Positions 52,629-61,324 of a stretch of DNA of 64,000 bases are shown one piece after another. The notes beneath the pieces were generated by a model. That model worked only from the letters and a program-made list of their open reading frames with translations, was not told the origin of the DNA and did not search any database. This DNA is from Chryseobacterium aureum (GTDB taxonomy: Bacteria > Bacteroidota > Bacteroidia > Flavobacteriales > Weeksellaceae), in the NCBI RefSeq assembly GCF_003971235.1, contig NZ_CP034661.1, forward strand, positions 2,418,001 through 2,482,000, read 5' to 3'. Both the position numbers and the translations under genes were made by a program. Each line of letters begins with the position of its first letter. The first letter of the stretch is position 1.

Positions 52629-54389
52629 TTACATTCTGTTTACGGTTCCGATTCCCAGCAATTCTAACGATTTTCTGATCGTTTTTGCTGTGATATCTGA
52701 AATATTCAAACGGAATTGTTTTACACTTTCATCTTCCTGGCTCAGAATCGGGTTATTCTGATAGAAAGAATTATATGCCTTCACCAGGTCATATACATAG
52801 TTTGCTACTAAAGCTGGGCTTAAGGTTTCTGCTGACTTAGCTACTGTTGTTTTAAAGTTGGCCAGCTGCATAATCAGTTCTTTTTCAGACTGATTTAATT
52901 CAATATCAGCAGTTTGCGCCTGTAAAGTACCTGCTTTAGACAATAATGACTGAATACGGGCATAAGTATACTGAATAAACGGCCCTGTATTTCCGTTGAA
53001 ATCAATACTTTCAGCAGGATTGAAAAGCATTTTCTTCTTAGGATCCACTTTCAGCATGAAATATTTCAATGCACCTAATCCTACTGTTTCATAAGATGCT
53101 TCTTTATCTTCTTCTGAAAGGCTTTCCAGTTTTCCTAATTCCTGAGCTTTAGCTTTTGCCGTTTCATACATTTCCTGCATCAGATCGTCCGCATCCACTA
53201 CCGTTCCTTCACGGGATTTCATTTTACCCTCAGGAAGCTCTACCATTCCGTAAGAAAGATGGAACAGCTGATCTGCCCATTCATATCCTAATTTTTTCAG
53301 GATTTTAAATAAAACCTGGAAGTGATAATCCTGTTCATTTCCTACGGTATAGATCAGTTTCTGAATATTATTTTGCTTAAAACGCTCCACTGCTGTTCCA
53401 AGATCCTGCGTCATATAAACCGATGTCCCGTCTGAACGTAACAATAATTTCTGATCTAATCCTTCATCGGTAAGATCACACCAAACAGAACCGTCTTCTT
53501 TCTGATACAGGACTCCTTTGTCTAATCCAGCCTGAATTAAGTCTTTTCCTAAAATATAAGTGTTGCTTTCGTATTGAACCTGGTCAAAATCAACGCCTAA
53601 TCTTTTGTAGGTTTCGTTGAATCCTTTATAAACCCATGAATTCATCTCTGCCCAAAGCGCTCTCACCGTTTCATCACCATTTTCCCAATCCAAAAGCATT
53701 TTTTGAGCTTCCTTCATTACCGGAGCTTCTTTTTTAGCCTGGTCTTCTCCTATACCTTGTCCTACAAGATCTGCGATTTCTTTTTTATAATTTTTGTCAA
53801 ACTCCACATAGTAGTTTCCAACAAACTTATCTCCTTTGATGTGGGTTGTTTCAGGAGTTTCTCCATTCCCAAACTTTTCCCAAGCCAGCATCGATTTACA
53901 GATATGAATACCTCTGTCATTGATAATCTGAGTTTTGATCACGTCATATCCCGCTTCTTTTAAAATCTGGGCTACCGAGAAACCTAATAAATTATTTCTG
54001 ATATGTCCTAAGTGTAGCGGCTTGTTGGTATTCGGTGAAGAATATTCTACCATTACCGTAGCATTTTTCTTTTCTATGGTAGAAAAATTTTGCGTTACGG
54101 ATCTGAAGTTATCTACAAATAACTGGTTTTTCACCTTCACATTAAGGAATCCTTTTACGACATTAAAGCTTTCAAAAAGTTCTGTCTGCGCTGTCAAAGC
54201 TTCACCTAATTCAACTCCGATGCTCTCCGGATTTTTTTTCAATTGTTTTACCAAAGGAAAAGTGACAATGGTAAAATCGCCCTCAAATTCTGTTTTATTT
54301 TCCTGAACTTCCAGCTTAATGTCTTTTAACTGATATACATTTAAAATGACTTCCGAAAGTTTTTGTTCTATACTATCTTTAATATTCAT
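52629..54389 (-). CDS. argS: arginyl-tRNA synthetase
   Basis: Class I aminoacyl-tRNA synthetase, 586 aa. The N-terminal additional domain (1-~110) recognises the D loop. The catalytic core has SSPNTNKPLHLGHIRNNLLG (HLGH at 126-129), QIINDRGIHICKSM, and SKxx-like KMKSREGTVVDADDL. The C-terminal anticodon-binding helical domain ends in ELLGIGTVNRM, the usual ArgS-like end. Transcribed alone, between two terminators. Confidence 0.98.
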   Translation of the reverse strand: MNIKDSIEQKLSEVILNVYQLKDIKLEVQENKTEFEGDFTIVTFPLVKQLKKNPESIGVELGEALTAQTELFESFNVVKGFLNVKVKNQLFVDNFRSVTQNFSTIEKKNATVMVEYSSPNTNKPLHLGHIRNNLLGFSVAQILKEAGYDVIKTQIINDRGIHICKSMLAWEKFGNGETPETTHIKGDKFVGNYYVEFDKNYKKEIADLVGQGIGEDQAKKEAPVMKEAQKMLLDWENGDETVRALWAEMNSWVYKGFNETYKRLGVDFDQVQYESNTYILGKDLIQAGLDKGVLYQKEDGSVWCDLTDEGLDQKLLLRSDGTSVYMTQDLGTAVERFKQNNIQKLIYTVGNEQDYHFQVLFKILKKLGYEWADQLFHLSYGMVELPEGKMKSREGTVVDADDLMQEMYETAKAKAQELGKLESLSEEDKEASYETVGLGALKYFMLKVDPKKKMLFNPAESIDFNGNTGPFIQYTYARIQSLLSKAGTLQAQTADIELNQSEKELIMQLANFKTTVAKSAETLSPALVANYVYDLVKAYNSFYQNNPILSQEDESVKQFRLNISDITAKTIRKSLELLGIGTVNRM

Positions 54390-54462
54390 TTTTCTAAATT
54401 CTCTTTTTAACGTCTATCGCTGAAACATTTCTACAACATGTCTCTGCCAAAAATCTGAGCTA

Positions 54463-54470
54463 CAAATATA
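54463..54470 (-). promoter_or_regulatory. TATATTTG -7 box for argS
   Basis: Exact TAnnTTTG on the minus strand, 73 nt before the argS ATG and just after the terminator of the upstream SusD gene. Confidence 0.5.
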
Positions 54471-54482
54471 CGGAAATAAAAA

Positions 54483-54500
54483 AACCGCCCGAAGGCGGTT
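54483..54500 (-). terminator. rho-independent terminator of the SusCD pair 2
   Basis: 7-bp stem AACCGCC / GGCGGTT with a CGAA tetraloop (TTCG on the minus strand), followed on the minus strand by a T7 run. It lies 28 nt beyond the SusD stop. Confidence 0.9.
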
Positions 54501-54528
54501 GAAATATATAAGTATAAAAACTCTCCTG

Positions 54529-55968
54529 TTAAAATTTGTCCCAGAATAGTTTGGTTGTTGCTTTATCTCCGCCTATTGCCGCAGCAGCTGCAGAAACATT
54601 ATCAAAGTTTACTACATATTCCTGATCAGAATACAACATTCTATATGGAACACCACCAATCTGACTGTTAGGCGGAGTCTGAAGAACCGGATAATCTAAT
54701 CTTCTTACAAAATTCCAGGCAGAAAAAGGATTGTTCCACATCGCAACCCAAGATTCATATCCAATAGATTGTTTCCAGTTGGCAGCATTTAATGGATGAG
54801 CTGCTACATAGGCAAGCGCATCTACAGAGGAAACGCCATTTTCCATCATTGATGATTGTAACGCTAACGCAAATAAATTAGCTGCTGTATCTCCAACATT
54901 ATAGCCTCTTGCTGCTGCTTCCGCCTTCAAAAACTGTGTTTCAGTATAGCTAAAAAGTTTAGCAGGAGCATTTGCAGCAGTAAAATTTGGATTTACGTGA
55001 GAATTACTAGCATATGAGTTTTGAGAACCATATACTCCTCCTTTAAATGTACCGTTTGTTAATGGAGTAAAATAAGCACTTCTTCTTGGGTCTGAATTGG
55101 TATTCATTGGAGAAACAATTACTGAAGAAGGTATAAAATCATTTCTCCCTGATGCTACTAAATCATCAAATAAAGGGTTTGAAAACGTTCCTCCGTCAAA
55201 TGCTAATGAAAATGATGCGGTATCAGAATCTATTACTCCAGCAGCAATAGCAGATTCAGCCACAGACTTAGACATTGCAGGATCAACATCCGCCAGATTC
55301 ATCGCCAAACGCAGTTTAATAGAATTGGCAAGTTTTTTCCATTTAGACATATTTCCCTTATAAATAAGATCAGCTGTGTCATAACTTGTTTTGGATGTAT
55401 TAATTTTTGATAGAGCTACATCTAATCTTTTAATAAGATCCAAATAAATAGATTTGGCATCATCATATTTAGGAGATTTTATTGTTTCTGCTTTTAAAGC
55501 CTGAGTATATGGCACATCACCATAGGTATCAACAATATTTTCCCATACAAATATTGAAGAAATTTCTAACGTAGCCCATTTATTATTTGCGATGTCAGCA
55601 TCCTCATTTAATTCAGCAGGGAGGTTTTTCATTGCCTGATTCAAACTATTCAGAGAATAAACATACATTCTGTTAAAATGAGCTCTCGGCTGTGCTCTTG
55701 TAATTAAATTATAGTTCGTTTCCTGCGTATATGTTGTCTCTGTCCACTGCTGTGTAAAGAATCTGTAGTTATTGAAGTTCACACTACCAGTATACATATA
55801 ATAAAAAGCCTGGTATAAACCTGTAGCAAGCAAGTTACTTGATGGCACTACAGATGGATGTTTAGGATCTTCATTCAGGGTCGTAATATCCCTCTGGCAA
55901 GAGTTGGCCGCAAACAATGACGAAACCAAAGCTCCTGATAACAATATATGTTTTATCTTTTTGTTCAT
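54529..55968 (-). CDS. SusD/RagB family nutrient-binding lipoprotein, pair 2
   Basis: A 479-aa outer-membrane surface lipoprotein that forms the lid of the adjacent SusC transporter. The signal peptide ends with lipobox-like FAANSC (Cys24). It belongs to the SusD-like type with RDITTLNEDPKHPSVVPSSNLL after the Cys, EISSIFVWENIVDTYGDVPYTQAL, YKGNMSKWKKLANSIKLRLAMNLAD, FLKAEAAARGY and NPFSAWNFVRRLDYPVL. The clear paralogue is at 59860-61320. It starts 28 nt after its SusC. No glycoside hydrolase or peptidase gene is adjacent, so the substrate is unknown. Confidence 0.95.
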   Translation of the reverse strand: MNKKIKHILLSGALVSSLFAANSCQRDITTLNEDPKHPSVVPSSNLLATGLYQAFYYMYTGSVNFNNYRFFTQQWTETTYTQETNYNLITRAQPRAHFNRMYVYSLNSLNQAMKNLPAELNEDADIANNKWATLEISSIFVWENIVDTYGDVPYTQALKAETIKSPKYDDAKSIYLDLIKRLDVALSKINTSKTSYDTADLIYKGNMSKWKKLANSIKLRLAMNLADVDPAMSKSVAESAIAAGVIDSDTASFSLAFDGGTFSNPLFDDLVASGRNDFIPSSVIVSPMNTNSDPRRSAYFTPLTNGTFKGGVYGSQNSYASNSHVNPNFTAANAPAKLFSYTETQFLKAEAAARGYNVGDTAANLFALALQSSMMENGVSSVDALAYVAAHPLNAANWKQSIGYESWVAMWNNPFSAWNFVRRLDYPVLQTPPNSQIGGVPYRMLYSDQEYVVNFDNVSAAAAAIGGDKATTKLFWDKF

Positions 55969-55996
55969 AATAATTAATTATAAATTATATTAATAT

Positions 55997-58900
55997 TTAG
56001 AATTTAAATGTTACATTCACTCCAATTTCTCTAGTCGTTGGTAAAGCCCCTACTGATGAACCATAAGAATAAAGTCCACCCATCTGCGTTGATTCCGGAT
56101 CTGCATAAGGCAAGTTTTTATGAATAATCCATAAGTTTCTTCCTACCAGTGAAATTTTGGCTTCAGTCATGAAAGTACTCGCAATTAACTTTTTAGGCAG
56201 TGAATAGGTGATACTTGCTTCTCTTAGCTTCACAAAAGATCCGTCATAGACAAATCGTTTATCCGGCGCATAGTCATAGCTGTCATTTGGATTCATATTA
56301 TAACCTGTTACATCCACCTGAGCCTGAGTAGTATTTACCTGACCATTAGGATTTACTCCCTGAAGTACCACTGCATTAGTTCTATAACCATCAACAGCTG
56401 TTTCAGGATACAACCCACTTGCTAATCCGTAATATAAATCTGATGAGAAGATATCTCCTCCATGTCTCACATCAATCAGGAAGCTAAGAGATATATTTTT
56501 GTATCTGAACGTATTTCTCAATCCTCCGGTCCATTTTGGCTGTGTATTCCCAATAACTTTATTGTCTTCTTTTAAATATAGTCCTGTATTAGGATCCACC
56601 ACTTTTTGCCCATTCAGATAAACATAGTCTGTTCCGTAAATATCTCCCCAAGGATTTCCTACAGAAGCAACAATGGTTGCTCCCACCAAACCAACCAGTG
56701 GATATACCTTTAAACCATCTTCTAATGCAACAACTTTACTTGTATTTTTAGCCCAGTTGGCATCTACATCCCAAGAAAAATCCTGTGTTTTTATTGGGGT
56801 AATCCCTAAATGAACCTCAACCCCTTTGTTATTAATTTGTCCCGCATTAATTGCAGCTGCCAATTGCCCTGAACCAGAAGAAATATTAGGCGTAATAATC
56901 TGATTAGAAGTTTTGGTGTCATAGTAAGCTGCATCTAAAGTAATTCGGTCTTTTAAAAAGTGAACTTCTGTTCCCAATTCAAATTCCTTAGATCTTTGTG
57001 GTTTTAAATTTGGATTAGATAATACAGTCAAAGGCTTGTATACTCCTACCTGTCCGTTAAACGAACCTGCTGTGAAATATTGGGGGGCCAGCTGGTATGG
57101 ATCTGCGGTACCTCCAACTTCAGCATAATTCCCTCTTATTTTCCAGAAATTCACAATGGAATTCTGAGATTTAAGGAGTTCTGATAATATCAAAGACCCG
57201 GAAAGAGAACCATAGTTATATTTATTATTTTGCTTAGGAAGCGTTGAGCTTACATCTCGGCGGAATGTTCCGTCTAAATAGAAAATTTTATTAAAATCAA
57301 ATGAAGCAGTTGCATACCAACTGTTTGTCTGAACCGTTGAAACATTCTCAATCGGGTTCAGTTCCGGCCTTAATGAATTATCTAAAGAATATAATCCTGG
57401 CTTGATAAGTCCACCTTCAGTAGATGCTTCAATTGAACTTGCATTATTTCTGCGGATTGTTCCTCCGACAATACCACTAATGTTTAGCCAAGGAAGCAAA
57501 TCATATTTATAGTTGGCAAAAAGATCATAATTGATCTCTTTTCTGGTCAGATCATATCTGTCATAACCAGAACCTACATTTTTCTGTGAAACGCCGAATG
57601 CCTGAGGATATGATCCTACAGCCAATCTTCTTTCAAAAAGCAAGTTGGTATTATCATAAGTAAACTTACCTGTAATGTTTATGTGAGAATCAACATCATA
57701 AGTTAACTGTGCATAGGTGAAGATTCTCGTTCTATCATCAGACTCATAATTATTATATCGCTGAAAATATGGATTATTCCAAAACGCAGGAGTTCCTTTC
57801 GCCGCAGAAACTCTATTCCAGGTCACATTTCCATAATTATTAGCAGCAGTAGGATTGTTGATATTGTTATTATAAGAATTTTGTAATGCTACCAAATCTA
57901 CGTTAGTCTGCCACCATTGTCTGAATCCTGTAACGATGTTATCATTATATCCGGTTTCAGTACGTCCAACCGTCCCTTGTACAGTTAAAGTGGAGTAAAC
58001 TGTAGCATGAAGTTTAGGTGTTAAATCGTAATTTATTTTAGTAGATAAAGTATTCTTTCTTAAATTAGAGTTGGGTAATAATCCGTTAGACATATTATTA
58101 TCATAGGTCAAATTGAAATTAAAACCTTTATGACCTTTGGATAAAGCTATTGAGTTGATGAAAGACATAGGTGTGTCAAAAAAGCTTAGTGGTCCGTTTT
58201 TAGCAGCAACCCAAGGTGTTGCTTTACCATAGTTTGGAGACTTAGGGTCAAAAGAATCCCAGGCATACACCAATTTACCAGGATCATATTCAGGTCCCCA
58301 GGAAGCATCCTCACCAAAATTAACATTGCTGATTCCACCTAGTCCTGTTCCATAATAAAATGAAGGATCATATCCGGCTCCATATCTGGTTTGATAGGTA
58401 GGAAATGTTGATTTATCTATAAAACCTGCCTGTACAGATGATGATAAGGTAACTCCCCAAGATCCATCATCTTTACCCTTACCATTTTTAGTGGTAATTA
58501 CGATAACTCCATTTAAACCTCTTTCTCCATATAATGCAGAAGCTGCTGCCCCTTTTAGCACGTTTACAGATTCTATATCTTCCTGGTTAATATCAGCTAA
58601 AGCATTCCCTAAATCAAATCCTCCATTAGCGTTACCTGAAGATGTAGATGTATTATTTACCGGCGAACCATCAATTACGATTAACGGATTACTTCCTTGT
58701 AAAGACTTAACCCCTCTGATTACTAAATTCGTTGAACCTCCAAAATTGGAATTGGTATTCACATTTAAACCAGCCACTTTTCCGGCAAGCTGCGAGGCAA
58801 CATTTCCAGTATTAGTAGTTCCTCCAAATAATTTATCAGCTTTCACTTCCTGAGAAGAATACCCAAGGGCTTTTTTCTCTCTCTTGACACCTAGTGCCGT

Positions 58901-59023
58901 TACCACTACCCCCTCAATTTCTTTTGTCTGCGTGGTGGAATCACTTTTCTTCTGCTGGGCATTTGCAACAGCAACAGATGAAGACAATACCAAAACAAGC
59001 AGGCTCACTGTTAGTTTCTTCAT
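55997..59023 (-). CDS. SusC/RagA family TonB-dependent outer-membrane transporter, pair 2
   Basis: A 1008-aa TonB-dependent importer. The signal peptide is residues 1-22 (LVLSSSVAVANAQ). The TonB-box region EIEGVVVTALGVKREKKALGYSSQEV follows almost at once, so the CarboxypepD_reg-like N-terminal domain common in SusC proteins is absent. The plug has NLVIRGVKSLQGSNPLIVIDGSPVNN and SVNVLKGAAASALYGERGLNGVIVITTK. The beta-barrel ends GVNVTFKF with a terminal aromatic. It is closely related to the transporter at 61325-64000. Works with the SusD lid at 54529-55968. Confidence 0.96.
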   Translation of the reverse strand: MKKLTVSLLVLVLSSSVAVANAQQKKSDSTTQTKEIEGVVVTALGVKREKKALGYSSQEVKADKLFGGTTNTGNVASQLAGKVAGLNVNTNSNFGGSTNLVIRGVKSLQGSNPLIVIDGSPVNNTSTSSGNANGGFDLGNALADINQEDIESVNVLKGAAASALYGERGLNGVIVITTKNGKGKDDGSWGVTLSSSVQAGFIDKSTFPTYQTRYGAGYDPSFYYGTGLGGISNVNFGEDASWGPEYDPGKLVYAWDSFDPKSPNYGKATPWVAAKNGPLSFFDTPMSFINSIALSKGHKGFNFNLTYDNNMSNGLLPNSNLRKNTLSTKINYDLTPKLHATVYSTLTVQGTVGRTETGYNDNIVTGFRQWWQTNVDLVALQNSYNNNINNPTAANNYGNVTWNRVSAAKGTPAFWNNPYFQRYNNYESDDRTRIFTYAQLTYDVDSHINITGKFTYDNTNLLFERRLAVGSYPQAFGVSQKNVGSGYDRYDLTRKEINYDLFANYKYDLLPWLNISGIVGGTIRRNNASSIEASTEGGLIKPGLYSLDNSLRPELNPIENVSTVQTNSWYATASFDFNKIFYLDGTFRRDVSSTLPKQNNKYNYGSLSGSLILSELLKSQNSIVNFWKIRGNYAEVGGTADPYQLAPQYFTAGSFNGQVGVYKPLTVLSNPNLKPQRSKEFELGTEVHFLKDRITLDAAYYDTKTSNQIITPNISSGSGQLAAAINAGQINNKGVEVHLGITPIKTQDFSWDVDANWAKNTSKVVALEDGLKVYPLVGLVGATIVASVGNPWGDIYGTDYVYLNGQKVVDPNTGLYLKEDNKVIGNTQPKWTGGLRNTFRYKNISLSFLIDVRHGGDIFSSDLYYGLASGLYPETAVDGYRTNAVVLQGVNPNGQVNTTQAQVDVTGYNMNPNDSYDYAPDKRFVYDGSFVKLREASITYSLPKKLIASTFMTEAKISLVGRNLWIIHKNLPYADPESTQMGGLYSYGSSVGALPTTREIGVNVTFKF

Positions 59024-59353
59024 ATCAAATTAATTTTTAGGGAACAAATTTGTATTTTTTTTAACAACTTAACAAACAAAGCCAAATAAAATAACAAATA
59101 ATCCATAAATTGGCATAAAAAAAACTAAATCAATTAATAAAATACGTTAAAAACAAATTATTTAATAAAAAAAAATAACCTTAATACCTTAATTAAAGTT
59201 ATCAAAATTAACACCAGACAACATCTCATAAACTCCTGATTATACGATATTTATACGCTAAAAAAGCAGATTTAATTCACAATTTCCATTTAAAAAACGA
59301 TTACACATAAAAAAAACCGCCATTTGGCGGTTTCTATAGGTAAATAAGAATAT
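59024..59353. other. 330-nt very AT-rich upstream region of SusC pair 2
   Basis: No gene recognised. It contains the lipoprotein terminator (59314-59333) and long A/T tracts. A possible minus-strand promoter near 59050-59080 has a TTG and ACAAATTTG, imperfect against TAnnTTTG. Pair 2 therefore probably has its own promoter. Confidence 0.5.
59314..59333 (-). terminator. rho-independent terminator of the lipocalin-like gene
   Basis: 8-bp stem AAACCGCC / GGCGGTTT with an ATTT loop, followed on the minus strand by a T run; 20 nt beyond the stop. Confidence 0.88.
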
Positions 59354-59800
59354 TTATTCTTTTCTGAAAACAAGGACAGCATCATCATTGCCTGGAGTAT
59401 TATCCAGATTTTTGCTGTTGTCATTAATTCTCAGTTCAGTATCAGAATAGGACTGTACTACTTTTTTCATTGTTTTAGTAACTCCGGCATCTGTATAAGT
59501 GATGGTAAGCGTATTATATAAACTGTCATAGGCCCATTTTCCTACAAAAGAGTCTGATAAATTACAATTTCCGGAAGATCCGGATTCATACCTGTCATAG
59601 GATCCTGAAAAATCTGCATTAATCATAATGACGCCTTTATCCTCACAATCATTCAATGTAATATTTTTACCTCTGAACTCATATTTAAATGGCCTCCAGG
59701 TTCCATTTATACCCACCTCATTCACCACTGCATTATTATCTTCATCACTGGAACATGAAACAATTCCCATCAATAAAAGAATTCCAATAAAATATTTCAT
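59354..59800 (-). CDS. lipocalin-like lipoprotein
   Basis: A 148-aa lipoprotein: signal MKYFIGILLLMGIVSC with lipobox Cys16, then an acidic SSDEDNN stretch (the type linked to surface export in Bacteroidota), then a small beta-barrel of the lipocalin-like type (INGTWRPFKYEFRGKNITL, GSYDRYE, GKWAYDSLYNTLTITY, TELRIND). It lies between two SusCD pairs, 59 nt after the first SusD. It may be an accessory binding protein of the uptake system or an independent envelope protein. Confidence 0.82.
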   Translation of the reverse strand: MKYFIGILLLMGIVSCSSDEDNNAVVNEVGINGTWRPFKYEFRGKNITLNDCEDKGVIMINADFSGSYDRYESGSSGNCNLSDSFVGKWAYDSLYNTLTITYTDAGVTKTMKKVVQSYSDTELRINDNSKNLDNTPGNDDAVLVFRKE

Positions 59801-59817
59801 AACTAACTATTTTCTAG

Positions 59818-59848
59818 ATCCGGCTGACATTATTGTGATCAGCCGGAT
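59818..59848 (-). terminator. hairpin between SusD pair 1 and the lipoprotein gene
   Basis: 10-bp perfect stem ATCCGGCTGA / TCAGCCGGAT with an 11-nt loop, 12 nt beyond the SusD stop. No T run follows on the minus strand, so it is more likely an attenuator or RNA-stability hairpin within a larger transcript than a full terminator. Confidence 0.5.
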
Positions 59849-59859
59849 TATTATTCAAA

Positions 59860-61320
59860 TTAAAACTTATCCCAGAAGATCTTCGTTGAAACTTTATCTC
59901 CCCCAATCTTTGCTGCAGCTGCATTTACGTTAGCAGCATTCAAAAGATATTCCTGATCAGAATAACGCATTCTGATTGGAACGGCTTCCACTCTGGAGTT
60001 GGAAGGGTTTACAAATACCGGGAAGTCTAGTCTTCTTGCAAAGTTCCATGCCTGGAAACCTTTATTAAACATGGCTACCCATGATTGCTCCCCAATTGAT
60101 TTTTTCCAATTGACAGCGTCATATGGATTAGCTGCAACATAGGCAGCAGCATTGGCAGTACTTACCCCATATTCTGTCATAGAAGCCATAATTGCATCCG
60201 CATACAAAGTGGCGGCAGCGCCTCCCACACTGAATCCTCTCTGTGCAGCTTCAGCTCTTAAAAACATGATTTCTGTATAATCTAACAAGAATCCCTGAGC
60301 ATTTTCTCCGGATATCACATTGGTAAAGTGAGAATACTGCCCAAATACATTTTGTTTTGCGTATTTTCCTCCAAGATAAGCACCTCCTACGGTGGTAAAC
60401 CAGATCGCTCTTCTTGGGTCATTTTTACTGTTCATAAAATTCACCAATACGTCGGAAGGTAAAAAGTCATTTCTACCGGACTGAATTACATCCTGATAAA
60501 CCGGGTTTGATAATAAACCTGAAGGGAAAGTCTGCAACCCGAAGTTGTCTAATTTTTCTGTAAATAATCCTCCCGAATAGGCTGCTTCAGCATAAGTTTT
60601 AGCAAGAGCCGGCTCTACATCGGCAAGTGTCACTGCCAATCTAAACTTCAAGGAATTACCCATCTTTTTCCATTTTGACATATCTCCTTTATAAATCAGA
60701 TCATTGGAATATCCTGTACCTGAAGTATCTATCATTGCAAGAGCAGCATCTATTCTTTTTATCAGATCAAGATAGATTGTTTTTGCATCATCATAAGGAA
60801 TTTCAGAATTCCCCGGATTTTCTGCTGTAGCCTTAAGAGCTCCAAAATAAGGAATATCTCCATAAGTATCTACCAAATTGGCCCATGCATAAACATTTAC
60901 CAATTCAATCATCGCGATATTATTATTTTTCGCAACCGCACTTACACTTTCACCATCAAGGAATCTTCTGGCATCTCTCAATGCTGAAAGAACCCCCGGA
61001 GAGTTTACTGTAGCAGAAGAAGAAGCCATCATACGATTGTAATGGTTTCTAGGAATCGGCCGTGATACCATATCATATCTCGATTCATCAATATAGGTTG
61101 TTTCTGACCATTGCTGCGTAAAAAACCTGGTAATATTACGGTTAACATTAACGTTCAGAATTTGATCAAGTAAAACCTGTTCGGCACTTGCAAAAAGTAC
61201 TCCTGAAGGCACTTCTGTCGGATGCTTAGGGTCTTCATTCAATGAGGTGATCTCTCTTTCACAAGATGTAAAAGTTAATGATAATGAAGCCAAGCCTATA
61301 ATTAAAAATATTTTTTTCAT
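59860..61320 (-). CDS. SusD/RagB family nutrient-binding lipoprotein, pair 1
   Basis: A 486-aa surface lipoprotein, signal with lipobox LTFTSC (Cys20) followed by EREITSLNEDPKHPTEVPSG. It shares all blocks with the pair 2 protein: FFTQQWSETTYIDESRYDM, VNVYAWANLVDTYGDIPYFGAL, YKGDMSKWKKMGNSLKFRLAVTLAD, QAWNFARRLDFPVFVNPSNS and ATKIFW-like VSTKIFWDKF. The gene begins 4 nt after the SusC stop, so the pair is tightly coupled. Substrate unknown. Confidence 0.95.
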   Translation of the reverse strand: MKKIFLIIGLASLSLTFTSCEREITSLNEDPKHPTEVPSGVLFASAEQVLLDQILNVNVNRNITRFFTQQWSETTYIDESRYDMVSRPIPRNHYNRMMASSSATVNSPGVLSALRDARRFLDGESVSAVAKNNNIAMIELVNVYAWANLVDTYGDIPYFGALKATAENPGNSEIPYDDAKTIYLDLIKRIDAALAMIDTSGTGYSNDLIYKGDMSKWKKMGNSLKFRLAVTLADVEPALAKTYAEAAYSGGLFTEKLDNFGLQTFPSGLLSNPVYQDVIQSGRNDFLPSDVLVNFMNSKNDPRRAIWFTTVGGAYLGGKYAKQNVFGQYSHFTNVISGENAQGFLLDYTEIMFLRAEAAQRGFSVGGAAATLYADAIMASMTEYGVSTANAAAYVAANPYDAVNWKKSIGEQSWVAMFNKGFQAWNFARRLDFPVFVNPSNSRVEAVPIRMRYSDQEYLLNAANVNAAAAKIGGDKVSTKIFWDKF

Positions 61321-61324
61321 TTTT